A stretch of DNA of 64,000 bases, taken from positions 1 through 64,000 of the forward strand of contig NZ_JACMSF010000040.1 of assembly GCF_014257025.1 (NCBI RefSeq), in the 5' to 3' direction. The translations under genes were made by a program, and so were the position numbers. Source of the stretch: Streptomyces cupreus (GTDB lineage: Bacteria > Actinomycetota > Actinomycetes > Streptomycetales > Streptomycetaceae). Numbering within the stretch: the first letter of the stretch is position 1; each line of letters begins with the position of its first letter. The notes below the pieces were generated by a model. That model was given only the letters and a program-made list of their open reading frames with translations, had not been told where the DNA came from and did not search any database. Positions 35,200 through 44,404 of the stretch are shown here, piece by piece.

Positions 35200-37896
35200 G
35201 TGCTGTACGGGCGAGAGGACGAGTTGGTCCAACTCGCGGGCCTCACCGACCAGGTGCGCGGCGGCATGAGTGCGGCGCTGGTGCTGCGCGGTGAGGCGGG
35301 CATCGGCAAGAGCAGTCTGCTGGCGCACCTGGAGCGGACGGCGCAGGACATGACCGTGCTGCGGGCCGTCGGAGTGGAGCCGGAGTCCGAGCTGGCCTTC
35401 GCCGCACTGCTTCAGCTGCTGCGTCCCGTCGCACACCACGTCGACGCACTCCCCGAGCCTCAGGCGCGGGCGCTTGAGGCGGCGTTGGGGCACGGCGGCA
35501 CCTGGCAGGGGGACCGTTTCCTCACCGGTCTCGCCGTGCTGTCCTTGCTGGCCGAGGCGGCGGCGGAGCGCCCCGTGCTCTGTCTGCTGGACGACGCCCA
35601 CTGGATGGACACGCCGTCGGCGCAGGCGCTGCTCTTCGCGGCCCGCCGACTGGCCGCGGAGGGCGTGGCTTTGGTGTTCGCCGCCCGTGACGAGGGGTTC
35701 GACGCCGCGGGGCTGCGCGAGCTGCGGCCCGGCCACCTGGGGCGCGCGGAGGCCGGGCTGCTGCTCGATGCCCTGGGCGTGGACCCGGCCCGGCGGCAGC
35801 GGATCATCGAGGGGGCGGGCGGAAATCCCCTGGCGCTCACGGAGTTTGCGGCGGGGGACGACATCGCGCTCGCGCCGGTTGTGCCACTCGCCGCCCCCGA
35901 CCGGGTCCTTGCCTCCTTTCGTACGAGGATCTCCGCGCTGCCCGACCGCACCCGGACTATGCTGCTGCTCGCCGCGGCGGATGCGCAGGCCGGCCTCGCC
36001 CAGCTGCTGGCGGCCGCACAGCAACTGCACGTCGGGCCCGGGGACCTGACGGAGGCGGAGAGCCGGCGGCTGATCGAGGTCACCGGGGAGTCGGTCCGCT
36101 TCCGGCATCCGTTGATCCGCTCTGCGGTGTACCAGAGCGCGCCGTTGGCGAGCAGGGTCGCCGTGCACCGGGCACTGGCGGAGACCGCCCCGACGGCGGA
36201 CGGCGGCGCCTTGCACCGGGCGGCGGCGACGCTGGGGCCGGACGAGACGGTGGCGGTTGCCGTGGAAGCGGTGGGCGACCGCGCCCGCGCCCGGGGCGGC
36301 TTCGCGGCGGCGGCGAACCTCTACCGCCAGGCCGCCCGGTTGACGCCGACGCCGACCGCTCGCGCAGTACGCCTGATCTCGGCGGCCTGGTCCGCCCACC
36401 GGGCGGGGACGGCCGCCCTGGCCGGCGAACTCGCCGAGGAGGCAGGCCACTTGGCCGCCGCCGACCGTGAGGGCCGGATCGGCCGGGCGGAGGCGGCACA
36501 TGTCCGCGCCCTGGCCCTCTTCGAGCAGGACGGGACCTCCGAGGCCGTCCGGCTGCTGATCGATGCCGCACCCGATGCGCCCGCGCAGGGCCCGCAGATG
36601 ATGCGCAGCGCCGCGTTCTACGCCTGGCACAGCAATGACCTGGGCATGCTGCACCACTGCGCCGCCGTGCTGGCCCGGCAGCGCGACCGGCATCCCATTG
36701 GGCGGGCGGTCCAGGGGCTGGACCGGGTGGCGGCCGGTGACTTCGGGCAGGGACTGCCCCTGTTGTCCGGCCTGTTGGACGACACGGAGCGGGTGGATCA
36801 GCACCGCCGCCTGAGTGAGACGGACCGGGACGATCACGACAGCCGTACCCATGCCATCACCGGCGGTCTGCTGCTGGGTGACGACATGCTCCTGCGCCGG
36901 GTGACCGAGGCCGAGGCGGCGCGCTGTCGGCAGCAGGGCGTCGTCGGACGGCTGCCCTTCCTGCTGAGCGTGCTCGGCCGCCTGCAGGTGTACGCCGGAG
37001 AGCACCAGGAGGCTGTGGCCACCATTGCGGAGGCGAAGGAACTCGCCCGCGCCGCGGGCCTGCACAAGCGGCTGACCCAGCTGAACCACGTCGTCGCCCG
37101 TATCGCGGCGATCGAGGGCGACGAGATCCGCGTAGGTGCGCTCGCCCGGCCCGGCCCGGCCGTCGACGGCAGCCACGGCCTGGCCGCCCTGATCCTCCTC
37201 GACCTCGGCCTCGGCCGCTACGAGGAGGTGCTCCGCAGGATCCACGAGGCCGAACGCCAGGGCGCCTGGCACTCCATGGCGCTCATCCTCGCCTGCACGG
37301 ACGCAGTCGAGGCGGCCGTCCGGCTGGGCGACAAGGACCGGGCCGAGCGCGCGGCGCAGCGGTTCGCCTCCTGGGCGGCGGCGAGCGGCCGGCCATGGGC
37401 CCGGGCCACCGCGCTGCGCGTCGAGGCCCTGCTGACCCAGGACCTGTCCCTCTTCGAGCGGGCCGTGCAGACGCATCACGATGACGCCTCACACGGCGGC
37501 CGACCCTTCGAGCAGGCCCGCACCCAGCTGGTCTACGGGGAGGCGCTGCGCCGCAGCCGGCGCAGCGCCCAGGCAGGAGTGCAACTCCGCGCCGCCGCCG
37601 CGACCTTCGACCGTCTCGGCGCCACCCCCTGGGCTGAGCGAGCCCGCGGCGAACTGCGGGCCACCGGCACCAGCCCGGCCGCGGCGCAGGCCGACGCCTG
37701 CCCACCCGCGACGATCCTCCTCACCCCGCAAGAGCTTCAGGTAGTCCGCCTCGCCGCCACGGGCTTGCCCAGTCGTGAGATCGCCGCGCAACTGTTCCTG
37801 AGCCCGCGCACCGTGGAGTACCACCTCTACAAGGCGTATCCCAAGCTGGGCGTGACTTCACGAAGGGAACTGGCGGAGCTGGACCTCCACGACTGA
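35200..37896 (+). CDS. LAL-type LuxR-family regulator with AAA ATPase domain
   Basis: Large ATP-binding LuxR activator of 898 residues. The Walker A motif GEAGIGKSSLL sits near residue 32, Walker B LLDDAHWMD near residue 132, and the long middle is built of helical repeats of the MalT/TPR type. The C-terminal helix-turn-helix reads LTPQELQVVRLAATGLPSRE, IAAQLFLSPRTVEYHLYKAY, typical of GerE/LuxR. GTG at 35200 follows GGGGAT. Such regulators often switch on secondary metabolism or export genes; the divergent MFS gene is the natural target. Confidence 0.93.
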   Translation: MLYGREDELVQLAGLTDQVRGGMSAALVLRGEAGIGKSSLLAHLERTAQDMTVLRAVGVEPESELAFAALLQLLRPVAHHVDALPEPQARALEAALGHGGTWQGDRFLTGLAVLSLLAEAAAERPVLCLLDDAHWMDTPSAQALLFAARRLAAEGVALVFAARDEGFDAAGLRELRPGHLGRAEAGLLLDALGVDPARRQRIIEGAGGNPLALTEFAAGDDIALAPVVPLAAPDRVLASFRTRISALPDRTRTMLLLAAADAQAGLAQLLAAAQQLHVGPGDLTEAESRRLIEVTGESVRFRHPLIRSAVYQSAPLASRVAVHRALAETAPTADGGALHRAAATLGPDETVAVAVEAVGDRARARGGFAAAANLYRQAARLTPTPTARAVRLISAAWSAHRAGTAALAGELAEEAGHLAAADREGRIGRAEAAHVRALALFEQDGTSEAVRLLIDAAPDAPAQGPQMMRSAAFYAWHSNDLGMLHHCAAVLARQRDRHPIGRAVQGLDRVAAGDFGQGLPLLSGLLDDTERVDQHRRLSETDRDDHDSRTHAITGGLLLGDDMLLRRVTEAEAARCRQQGVVGRLPFLLSVLGRLQVYAGEHQEAVATIAEAKELARAAGLHKRLTQLNHVVARIAAIEGDEIRVGALARPGPAVDGSHGLAALILLDLGLGRYEEVLRRIHEAERQGAWHSMALILACTDAVEAAVRLGDKDRAERAAQRFASWAAASGRPWARATALRVEALLTQDLSLFERAVQTHHDDASHGGRPFEQARTQLVYGEALRRSRRSAQAGVQLRAAAATFDRLGATPWAERARGELRATGTSPAAAQADACPPATILLTPQELQVVRLAATGLPSREIAAQLFLSPRTVEYHLYKAYPKLGVTSRRELAELDLHD

Positions 37897-38032
37897 GAGT
37901 CCGCCAGGCACGCCACGTTGCGGGCGCCCTCCGCTCGGTGCCCGCTTCGGGCAGGGGGAACTCCGTGACCGCGCCCGGAGTTCGACCGTGGTTCCCCACC
38001 GGCGGGTCGGGTGTGGCTCGCGGAGGGCGGCG

Positions 38033-38345
38033 TTAGAACGGGGGTTCGGTGACGAGTGCGCCTGTCCACACGGGTATGAACGGCTTGGATTCGCGCTGCT
38101 GAAGGAGTGCCACGGCGTCCTTGACTCGCGCTCCCCGACCGCTGCGTACGGCCGGGCCAGCGCGATCGCCTCCTCTGCACCCCCCAACTGAGCGAGCACC
38201 TCTAACGCCTGCTCCTGCAGACCCCGGTCACCGAGCAGCCGCGCCCACTCCCGCGCGCAGAACCATTCCCCCTGGCCGGCCTGGAATTCCACCTCCTCCC
38301 CATGGCCGAGCTCAAGTAGCCGGGAGACGAGGAGCGGAGGTATGC
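38033..38345 (-). pseudogene. TPR-like protein remnant in two frames
   Basis: One minus-strand frame reads LLELGHGEEVEFQAGQGEWF, CAREWARLLGDRGLQEQALE and EEAIALARPYAAVGER, the repeat pattern of a common Streptomyces TPR-like family, with an internal deletion after ALEVLAQ. From about 38125 another frame reads VKDAVALLQQRESKPFIPVW then TGALVTEPPF and stops at 38033. No start is found. Confidence 0.6.
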
Positions 38346-38627
38346 AGCCGGACGACGTCGGGACCTCGGGCCCCGGCTCAGCCCCGGCAGCGGGCGGCGG
38401 GGTCGCGCTGGGCGACGTGCCGGGCGACCGCGTCGACCCCGGGGCGGGCGTACCGCTCCAGGGGCCGGGCGGAGGCGTGCCGGGAGCAGCACCGGGGCGG
38501 AGGTGCTGTCCTCCGCATCGTGCCTGAGGGCGCTGTGGCGGAGCCGGTGCGGCGTCCAATGGTCCAGGGCTGAGCTGTGCCATGGCCGATCGTCGTCGTC
38601 GGCGCACGGGGGCGGGCCCGCCCCGGT

Positions 38628-40532
38628 TCAGGGTCGGTGCTGCCCGAGGCTGATGTAGGCGTAGGCGAATCCTTCGCCGGCGGGTGGCGCCTGCGTCCAG
38701 GACCGGGTGGTGAAGGTGGGGAGCCTGCCGTGGGTCAGCGCGAAGCGGGGGAGTGAGAGCCCGAGTTCGGTGTGCAGGGCTTCCAGCACACGCCGTTCGC
38801 CGTCCCGTTCAGTGTTCTGCGGGCGGAACAGCCGTGCGGGGTCCAGGGCGTCGGGTATCGCTCCGGAGCGCTGGATCTTCGTGCCCCGCACGGTGAACGC
38901 GTAGAGTTCCTTGCCCTGTTCGGCCACCGACAGGTGGAACGCGGCCGGGTGGTCACCCGGGGACGATGGCCTCGGGTCGCGCCACACCACCACCGCGCGG
39001 CCGGACGAGGACGCGGCCGCAGCGGGGGACATGAACAGCTTGTTCAGGTGGCGGTGGGAGTGGCCGTCGAAGGCGAAGGCCCACGCTTCGGCGGTGCGGC
39101 CGACGGCGACCACGGCCCGATCCTCCCAAAGTTCCACGCCCTCCCGCTCGTGGGGCTTGGGTGCCTGCCAGGACGCCTCGCGCGGATGGGCGGGCGCGCT
39201 CAGTTCGGCGCCTTCCTCGCCGATCAGAGCGGGTAGGCGGGCGGGGTCGATCCCCTCGACCCAGACACAGCGGTATCCGTCCAGCGGTAGCCGGTTCGCC
39301 GCAGGCTCCGTCAGCCAGGCGAGGCCCGGCGGGTCGAGATCGGGCACCGGCTCGGGGGCGGGTCCCGTCTGACCGGCCCGCGGTGTCGCGAGGATTTCCC
39401 GCCCACGCTCGGGGGTGATCAGCGGACCCAGGACCGGATCGGCGAGCAGGCCGATCGGGGCGATCAGTGAGGGCCCGGGCGTCTCCCACAGCGCAAGCGC
39501 GTCCCGCAGCACCCGCCACGCGGCGTCGGTCGCCCCCCAGCGGGCCGACTCCCGGGCCTCGGCGACGGCCCCACCCCATGGGCCGGGAGGCGCGTAGCGA
39601 TGGGTGCCGTCCCGCACCGCGCCAAGTACGGCCTCGGCGGTCTGCCGGGCGGCCCCGCGGGCGGTCATCATCCCGAGCCAGTGGTCGTCCCCGCCCAGCC
39701 GCCATTCGCCGCGTGCCGGCGTCATGGCCTGCACGGGCAGCAGCTCGGGCAGGTAGCGCGGGTCGGCCACCAGGGTGCCGTAGTCCTGGGAGCTGTGCGG
39801 AGCCAGCAGATGCCGTAGCTGGTTGAGCAGGACAGCGCTCCGTGGCCGTCCGAAGGACAGCGCCTCCTCCAGCAGAGGCAGTGCCTCCTCGTACCGTCCG
39901 CCCAGGGCCAGCCGGTAGGCGTCGTCCACATGGGCGTCCTGAGCGCGCGTGGTCGCGTTCACGAAGTCGGATCTGTCCACCCGGTCACAGTGGAAACCGC
40001 GGTACATGGCCTCCATGTAGGCGCGGAACGAGGGGTAACGGTCCGGCAGTTCACCGCCCCAGCCCTTGTAGACGTAGAGCGCCCACTCGCCGTCCTGGTC
40101 GATGTCGCCCGGGTCGAGCAGCGCGTACGACATGTCGGAGTCGGTCTCCAGCCGGAGCGCTCGTTGCCACATCCCGGCCAGCAGGACGTCCTCCTCGGGC
40201 GGGTTGTCGCCCAGATTCTCCTCGTACAGCGGTGTCATGCCGTACGGATCCCGGAACCTGTCGATGTCCGCGGCGCCGCCGAGCTGATAGACCCCGGCCG
40301 TCTCGTCCACGTGCCACCCGTCGCTCACGGCCAGGAACTCCCGGTACGAGGGCGGCAGCCGCCGCCCCAGCCGCTCCTCGGCCGCGGCGATCACCGCCTC
40401 GTGGGCCCCGGGCCTGCCCGGGCCCGCGACGGTCTGCCCGCCGTCCTCGTCCTCGTCCTCGTCCGCGCGCGGAACCCACTCCTGCTGCCAACGTCCCAGG
40501 AACTCATGCCAGTTGAAAGACTCGCCACTCAT
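38628..40532 (-). CDS. SMI1/KNR4-family protein, large
   Basis: A 634-residue protein. The N-terminal ~180 residues form an SMI1/KNR4 (SUKH) domain: EAVIAAAEERLGRRLPPSYR, EFLAVSDGWHVDE, and YVYKGWGGELPDRYPSFRAY. SUKH domains serve as immunity proteins against bacterial polymorphic toxins, but none of the flanking genes is a toxin. The middle carries TPR-like helices (YRLALGGRYEEALPLLEEAL) and the C-terminal half is a separate, unrecognised domain. It may be an orphan immunity protein or a cytoplasmic regulator. Transcribed alone. A TPR remnant of related style lies immediately downstream. Confidence 0.82.
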   Translation of the reverse strand: MSGESFNWHEFLGRWQQEWVPRADEDEDEDGGQTVAGPGRPGAHEAVIAAAEERLGRRLPPSYREFLAVSDGWHVDETAGVYQLGGAADIDRFRDPYGMTPLYEENLGDNPPEEDVLLAGMWQRALRLETDSDMSYALLDPGDIDQDGEWALYVYKGWGGELPDRYPSFRAYMEAMYRGFHCDRVDRSDFVNATTRAQDAHVDDAYRLALGGRYEEALPLLEEALSFGRPRSAVLLNQLRHLLAPHSSQDYGTLVADPRYLPELLPVQAMTPARGEWRLGGDDHWLGMMTARGAARQTAEAVLGAVRDGTHRYAPPGPWGGAVAEARESARWGATDAAWRVLRDALALWETPGPSLIAPIGLLADPVLGPLITPERGREILATPRAGQTGPAPEPVPDLDPPGLAWLTEPAANRLPLDGYRCVWVEGIDPARLPALIGEEGAELSAPAHPREASWQAPKPHEREGVELWEDRAVVAVGRTAEAWAFAFDGHSHRHLNKLFMSPAAAASSSGRAVVVWRDPRPSSPGDHPAAFHLSVAEQGKELYAFTVRGTKIQRSGAIPDALDPARLFRPQNTERDGERRVLEALHTELGLSLPRFALTHGRLPTFTTRSWTQAPPAGEGFAYAYISLGQHRP

Positions 40533-40712
40533 GGCCGGATGATGTCACCCGGCACTGACAACGTGTCGGCCCCTGCCTCGCATGCCTACGACCAAGTGGC
40601 GTCTGCGGCCATCCGCTCTGATCAACTCGTCGGCCTGCCGGACTGACGCGAGTCTTTGGGGCGGGCCCGGGCGACAGTCGTCGGGTCTCGTCCAAGTTTG
40701 AGTGAGTACCCC

Positions 40713-40742
40713 CTGCACGTGAGTACGCGTACTCACGTGCAG
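40713..40742. promoter_or_regulatory. 30-bp perfect palindrome upstream of a lipoprotein gene
   Basis: Half-site CTGCACGTGAGTACG is followed immediately by its exact complement, giving 30 bp of perfect symmetry centred on a CGCG-type core, 27 bp before the ATG at 40770. A degenerate AGTGAGTACC half-site is also present at 40701. This is the shape of a dimeric repressor operator (TetR or GntR type). The regulator is not evident nearby. Confidence 0.8.
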
Positions 40743-40769
40743 CAGGCGGCTTGATCGGAGACTTGGCGC

Positions 40770-41405
40770 ATGAGACGAACCTCTGCACTGACCAGCACGG
40801 TTGGCAGCTCCCCGCACCGCCCGCGGCTCACGCTCGCGATAGCGGCTGGTGCTGCTCTGGCGCTCGCCGCCTGCGGCACCGAGAAGACAGGCGCCGACGG
40901 ACCGCAAAGCAAGCCTGCTGACACTGCTGAGGTCCGCCCTGGCGCGGCCTTCACGGCGATGCTGGACAAGGTCGCGCAGTCATGTCCCACCAGCGCCCCG
41001 CCAGAGGCGCCGCCGACCGGTCCGGCGCAGACACCGCCGCCCGGTTCGGTGGAGACACCGCCGGACATGGAGCCCATCGCCCCCACGGCGGGTCCGGAGG
41101 TGGAGTTGAACGCTCACGACTGGTGCGCCAGCGCCCTCCACGAAGAGCGCATTGCCCAGGCGCTCTGGGATCTGGCGGATCCCACCCCAACCAGGGTCCG
41201 GACGATTCTGAACGACCTCGGCTACGTCGACGAGCGCATACACGACCTCAGGCAGTCCGGTGCGACCACGCGATTCCTCCTCGACCTGCGTGACAAGGGC
41301 GGACGGCTCTGCTTGGAGGGCTCGGCGGCCGGCGAGAACACCGTCGTCGACAAATGCGTAGCCCCCGCAACCGGCCCGTTCACGCCTGGAGAGCGGAAGC
41401 AGTGA
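40770..41405 (+). CDS. Lipoprotein of unknown function
   Basis: A 211-residue lipoprotein. The signal peptide ends in LALAAC, a lipobox with the lipidated Cys near residue 35. A Pro-rich spacer (residues 68-100) precedes a compact C-terminal domain with Cys in VAQSCPT, HDWCAS, GRLCLEG and VDKCVAP, which could form two disulfides. The 30-bp palindrome just upstream implies tight repression. No known domain was recognised; related small Streptomyces lipoproteins have no assigned role. Confidence 0.82.
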   Translation: MRRTSALTSTVGSSPHRPRLTLAIAAGAALALAACGTEKTGADGPQSKPADTAEVRPGAAFTAMLDKVAQSCPTSAPPEAPPTGPAQTPPPGSVETPPDMEPIAPTAGPEVELNAHDWCASALHEERIAQALWDLADPTPTRVRTILNDLGYVDERIHDLRQSGATTRFLLDLRDKGGRLCLEGSAAGENTVVDKCVAPATGPFTPGERKQ

Positions 41406-41493
41406 ACACCGGCTTGGCGTGATCGGAACCCGGCACCGTCCCGGCTTCTTGGCGGTGGGAGGGCGTCGTTGCGTTACTCGCGGACCTGAGTGT

Positions 41494-42324
41494 TCACGGT
41501 GGGATGCGCGACACCGCGCTGGCCGTGCCCAGGCCCGCGAGCAGGCACAGCCCGTCCTCGGCGGAGCTGCCGGGAGCTGCGGACAGTACGAGCAGCTCCA
41601 TGCCTGATTCGTCCGGGAGTGCGAAGTTCTCCTGGTGCAGCTCCAGCAGTCCGACCAGCGGGTGACGGTACGCCTTGCGCCCATGCGTGCGGGCGCGCAC
41701 GTCCGCACGGGCCCACAGGCGGCGGAAACGCTCGCTGCCCATCGCCAGCTCGCCGATGAGCGAGGCCAGACGGGGATCCTCGGGGAATTTGCCGGCGGCC
41801 AGGCGCAGGTGCCCGACCACGTCGAGGGTGCAGTTCTCCCAGTCCGCGTACAGGCCGCGCTCGGCCTCCTCAAGGAAGATGTGCCGGGCGGTGTTCAGGC
41901 CCGGCATCGGCCGCCCGTAGAGGAGGTGGGCGAGGCGGTTCCCGGCGAGCACGTCCAGGCGGTGATTCATGATCAGCGCGGGTGCGTCGGCGACCAGTTC
42001 GAGAATGCGCAGCAGCTCCGGCCGGACCCGCCCGCCCGGCGCATTCGCGCGGCGGCGGCGCTGCCGGGCGAGCCGGTAGAGATGCCCGCGCTCGGTCTCG
42101 TCGAGAGCGAGGACCCGGGCGAGCGCGTCGAGGACCTGCTCGGAAGGCTGGGTCGCGCGGCCCTGCTCCAGGCGCACGTAGTAGTCGACGCTGACTCCGG
42201 ACAGATGCGCGACCTCTTCGCGACGCAGCCCCTTGACCCGGCGGCGGCTGTCGGCGGGGATGCCGACGGCTGCCGGGTCTACCCGGGAACGCCGGGTCCG
42301 CAGGAAGCCCGCAAGATCGTCCAT
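41494..42324 (-). CDS. XRE-family regulator with MmyB-like ligand-binding domain
   Basis: Transcription factor of 276 residues. The N-terminal helix-turn-helix reads RRVKGLRREEVAHLSGVSVD with YYVRLEQGRATQPSEQVLDA. From residue 100 onward is the MmyB-like domain (LMNHRLDVLAGNRLAHLLYG, DWENCTLDVVGHLRLAAGKF), which binds small hydrophobic ligands. It lies divergent to an NAD(P)H quinone oxidoreductase, the commonest arrangement for this regulator type, so it probably controls that gene in response to a quinone or related electrophile. Confidence 0.92.
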   Translation of the reverse strand: MDDLAGFLRTRRSRVDPAAVGIPADSRRRVKGLRREEVAHLSGVSVDYYVRLEQGRATQPSEQVLDALARVLALDETERGHLYRLARQRRRRANAPGGRVRPELLRILELVADAPALIMNHRLDVLAGNRLAHLLYGRPMPGLNTARHIFLEEAERGLYADWENCTLDVVGHLRLAAGKFPEDPRLASLIGELAMGSERFRRLWARADVRARTHGRKAYRHPLVGLLELHQENFALPDESGMELLVLSAAPGSSAEDGLCLLAGLGTASAVSRIPP

Positions 42325-42462
42325 GCCCCCAGTATGGCCTCGATGGTGGCCGTGAAGGTGGTCCTGCCGTTACCAGGAAGTCCCGTCCGACGGAAGAGGA
42401 GCCCCTGAACGCCGGGCGCGGCGGCGCCCAGGATCGAAGGCACCCGATCCGAAGGAGTTCCC

Positions 42463-43242
42463 ATGAAGACGCTGATCGTCTACGCCCATCCGGAGCCGAA
42501 GTCGCTCAACAGCTCGCTGAAGGACCTCGCGGTGTCCACGCTGCAGAGCGCCGGGCACGAGGTACGGGTGAGCGATCTGTACGCGATGAACTGGAAGGCG
42601 GTCGTGGACGCCGCGGACTACGGCCCGAACGCCTCAAGTCCTCTGAAGGTCGCGGCGGACTCGGGCCGGGCCTTCGATGCAGGGACGCTCACCGAGGACG
42701 TCCTGGCCGAGCAGGAGAAGCTGCTGTGGGCCGACACGATCATCTTCCAGTTCCCGCTGTGGTGGTACACCATGCCCGCGATCCTCAAAGGCTGGGTGGA
42801 CCGCGTGTTCACCTACCACTTCGCGTACGGCGTCGGCGAGCACAGCGACACCAAGTACGGCGAGCGCTTCGGTGAAGGCACCCTCGCGGGCAGGAGGGCT
42901 CTGCTGTCGGTGACCGCCGGCGGCCCGGAGTCGCATTACGCCGCTCGCGGGATCAACGGTCCCATCGACGATCTGCTGTTCCCGATCCACCACGGCATCC
43001 TCTACTACCCGGGCATCGAGGTGCTGCCGCCGTTCGTGCTGTACGGCACCGACCGGATGACCGACGAGGACTACTCGGACATCGCCAAAGCCTGGGAACA
43101 GCGCCTGCTCGCCCTGGAGTCGACGGAGCCGATCCCGTTCCGGCGGCAGAACTTCGGCGACTACGAGATCCCCTCGCTGCACCTGAAGGAGGGACTGGAG
43201 TCCGCGGGCCGCACGGGTTTCGGGCTGCACCTGCGCGGCTGA
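42463..43242 (+). CDS. NAD(P)H dehydrogenase (quinone), flavodoxin fold
   Basis: FMN- or FAD-dependent NQO-type reductase of 259 residues. MKTLIVYAHPEPKSLNSSLK is the conserved first strand and phosphate loop; QFPLWWYTMPAILKGWVDRV is the family signature around the flavin; SVTAGGPESHY follows at the next strand. Start after GAAGGAG. It would carry out two-electron reduction of quinones, avoiding semiquinone radicals. The divergent MmyB-type regulator is the likely controller. Confidence 0.93.
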   Translation: MKTLIVYAHPEPKSLNSSLKDLAVSTLQSAGHEVRVSDLYAMNWKAVVDAADYGPNASSPLKVAADSGRAFDAGTLTEDVLAEQEKLLWADTIIFQFPLWWYTMPAILKGWVDRVFTYHFAYGVGEHSDTKYGERFGEGTLAGRRALLSVTAGGPESHYAARGINGPIDDLLFPIHHGILYYPGIEVLPPFVLYGTDRMTDEDYSDIAKAWEQRLLALESTEPIPFRRQNFGDYEIPSLHLKEGLESAGRTGFGLHLRG

Positions 43243-43737
43243 CCGCCGGCGATGAACAGGAGAAGCTCAGGCAGCGAACCCGGGGAGCAGCCATGAGGGC
43301 CGCGGCGGTGCACTGAGGTACACCGACTGGCGATCGCCGCACATGTGTCCGGCCGAGCCAACGCCATGACAAGCGCGGAACGGCTGGCTCTGCCCCATCA
43401 GGCAGCCCAGCAGAGGTTCGCGGTGTCCCATCCGATCGCCTGCGTATTGCGCGGCTGACCCGGGCAGCCCCCACAGCCCGCCGCGATCACGCTCGACGAA
43501 GCCGTGACGGACGCCGTCGAGAGCGAGTTGCCTCTGCCGCAACAGCTCCTGGCCCGCGAGATCATCCAGGATTGCGGTCCTGCCTGACCCGGCCGGCAGT
43601 TCTACGCGGGATGGGCGCCCCACTGAGTGGTGTGCATCGTGACGTTGCAGGTCACGGACCTGGTGGGCGCGCGGGGTCCGGGATGCTCGGGCTGGTCAGT
43701 GGCGGATGACCTCGGTGAAGATCGTCGGTCGCCGGGC
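43243..43737. other. Intergenic stretch without a supported gene
   Basis: Nothing recognisable is encoded on either strand. Plus-strand text around 43320-43459 (LAIAAHVSGRANAM, ERLALPHQAAQQRFAVSHPI) has coding-like composition but no start or family, and could be decayed coding sequence. Confidence 0.4.
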
Positions 43738-43785
43738 GGAGTGAGGACTCACTCATTGACGGAGTGAGTCCTCACTCCGTACCCT
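43738..43785 (+). promoter_or_regulatory. Nested inverted repeats and leaderless promoter of the tetR gene
   Basis: Two 17-bp arms, 43738-43754 and 43762-43778, are exact reverse complements, and each arm is itself nearly palindromic (GAGTGAG...CTCACTC). The 7-bp spacer contains a -35 TTGACG (43756-43761); a -10 TACCCT follows at 43780-43785 with 18-bp spacing. The -10 ends seven bases before the ATG at 43793, so the message is probably leaderless. Two operator copies flanking the -35 suggest cooperative self-repression. Confidence 0.8.
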
Positions 43786-43792
43786 CGCAGTC

Positions 43793-44404
43793 ATGACAGC
43801 ACCTAAGGAGAACCAGACCCCCCGCCGCCGCGCCCCCGCCATGTCGCCGGAGCAGCGCCGCGCAATGATCATCCAGACCGCGATCCCGCTGATCGCCGAG
43901 TACGGCGCCGCGGTGACGACCGCGAAGATCGCCCGCGCCGCGGGCATCGGCGAGGGCACGATCTTCCGGGTCTTCGCCGACAAGGACGAGCTGCTGCAGG
44001 CCTGCGTGGCCGAGGCGCTCTCCCCCGAGCACGCGGTCCGCGAGCTCGACGCGATCGACGTGTCCCAGCCGCTGCCCGACCGGCTCGCGGAGGCGGCCGA
44101 GGCGCTGCAGGCGCACCTGTCCAGGATGGGCGCGATCGCCGGCTCGCTGGGGCATCGCGGCGGCAAGCACCCCGGCACCGTGCGCGGCGCGGGCCGCGAC
44201 GAGTCGACGACCCGTATCCGCGCGGCCCTCGCGGAGCTGCTGGAGCCCGACAAGGCCGCCCTGCGCCGGCCGCCGGAGCAGATCGCGGCGCTCTTCTTCG
44301 GGCTGCTCTTCACCCAGCCGCGTACGGAGGACGAGCCCGACCTGACCCCGCAGGAGCTGGTGGAGGTCTTCCTGCACGGGGCACTCTCGGGGGGCGCCAA
44401 GTGA
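43793..44404 (+). CDS. TetR-family transcriptional regulator
   Basis: DNA-binding regulator of 203 residues. The helix-turn-helix lies in RRAMIIQTAIPLIAEYGAAV, TTAKIARAAGIGEGTIFRVF and ADKDELLQACVAEAL. The C-terminal region is a TetR ligand domain. It is followed with a 4-bp overlap by a DUF6069 membrane-protein gene, which is probably its target or signal partner. The nested operator upstream fits negative autoregulation. Confidence 0.93.
   Translation: MTAPKENQTPRRRAPAMSPEQRRAMIIQTAIPLIAEYGAAVTTAKIARAAGIGEGTIFRVFADKDELLQACVAEALSPEHAVRELDAIDVSQPLPDRLAEAAEALQAHLSRMGAIAGSLGHRGGKHPGTVRGAGRDESTTRIRAALAELLEPDKAALRRPPEQIAALFFGLLFTQPRTEDEPDLTPQELVEVFLHGALSGGAK

Noticed and set aside
35164..37479. 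771-codon minus-strand open frame opposite the LuxR regulator
   Set aside because: It mirrors a gene with clear Walker and HTH motifs and has no recognisable content of its own.
43738..43778. CRISPR-like repeats
   Set aside because: Only two arms, inverted rather than direct, with a 7-bp spacer; they are operators.
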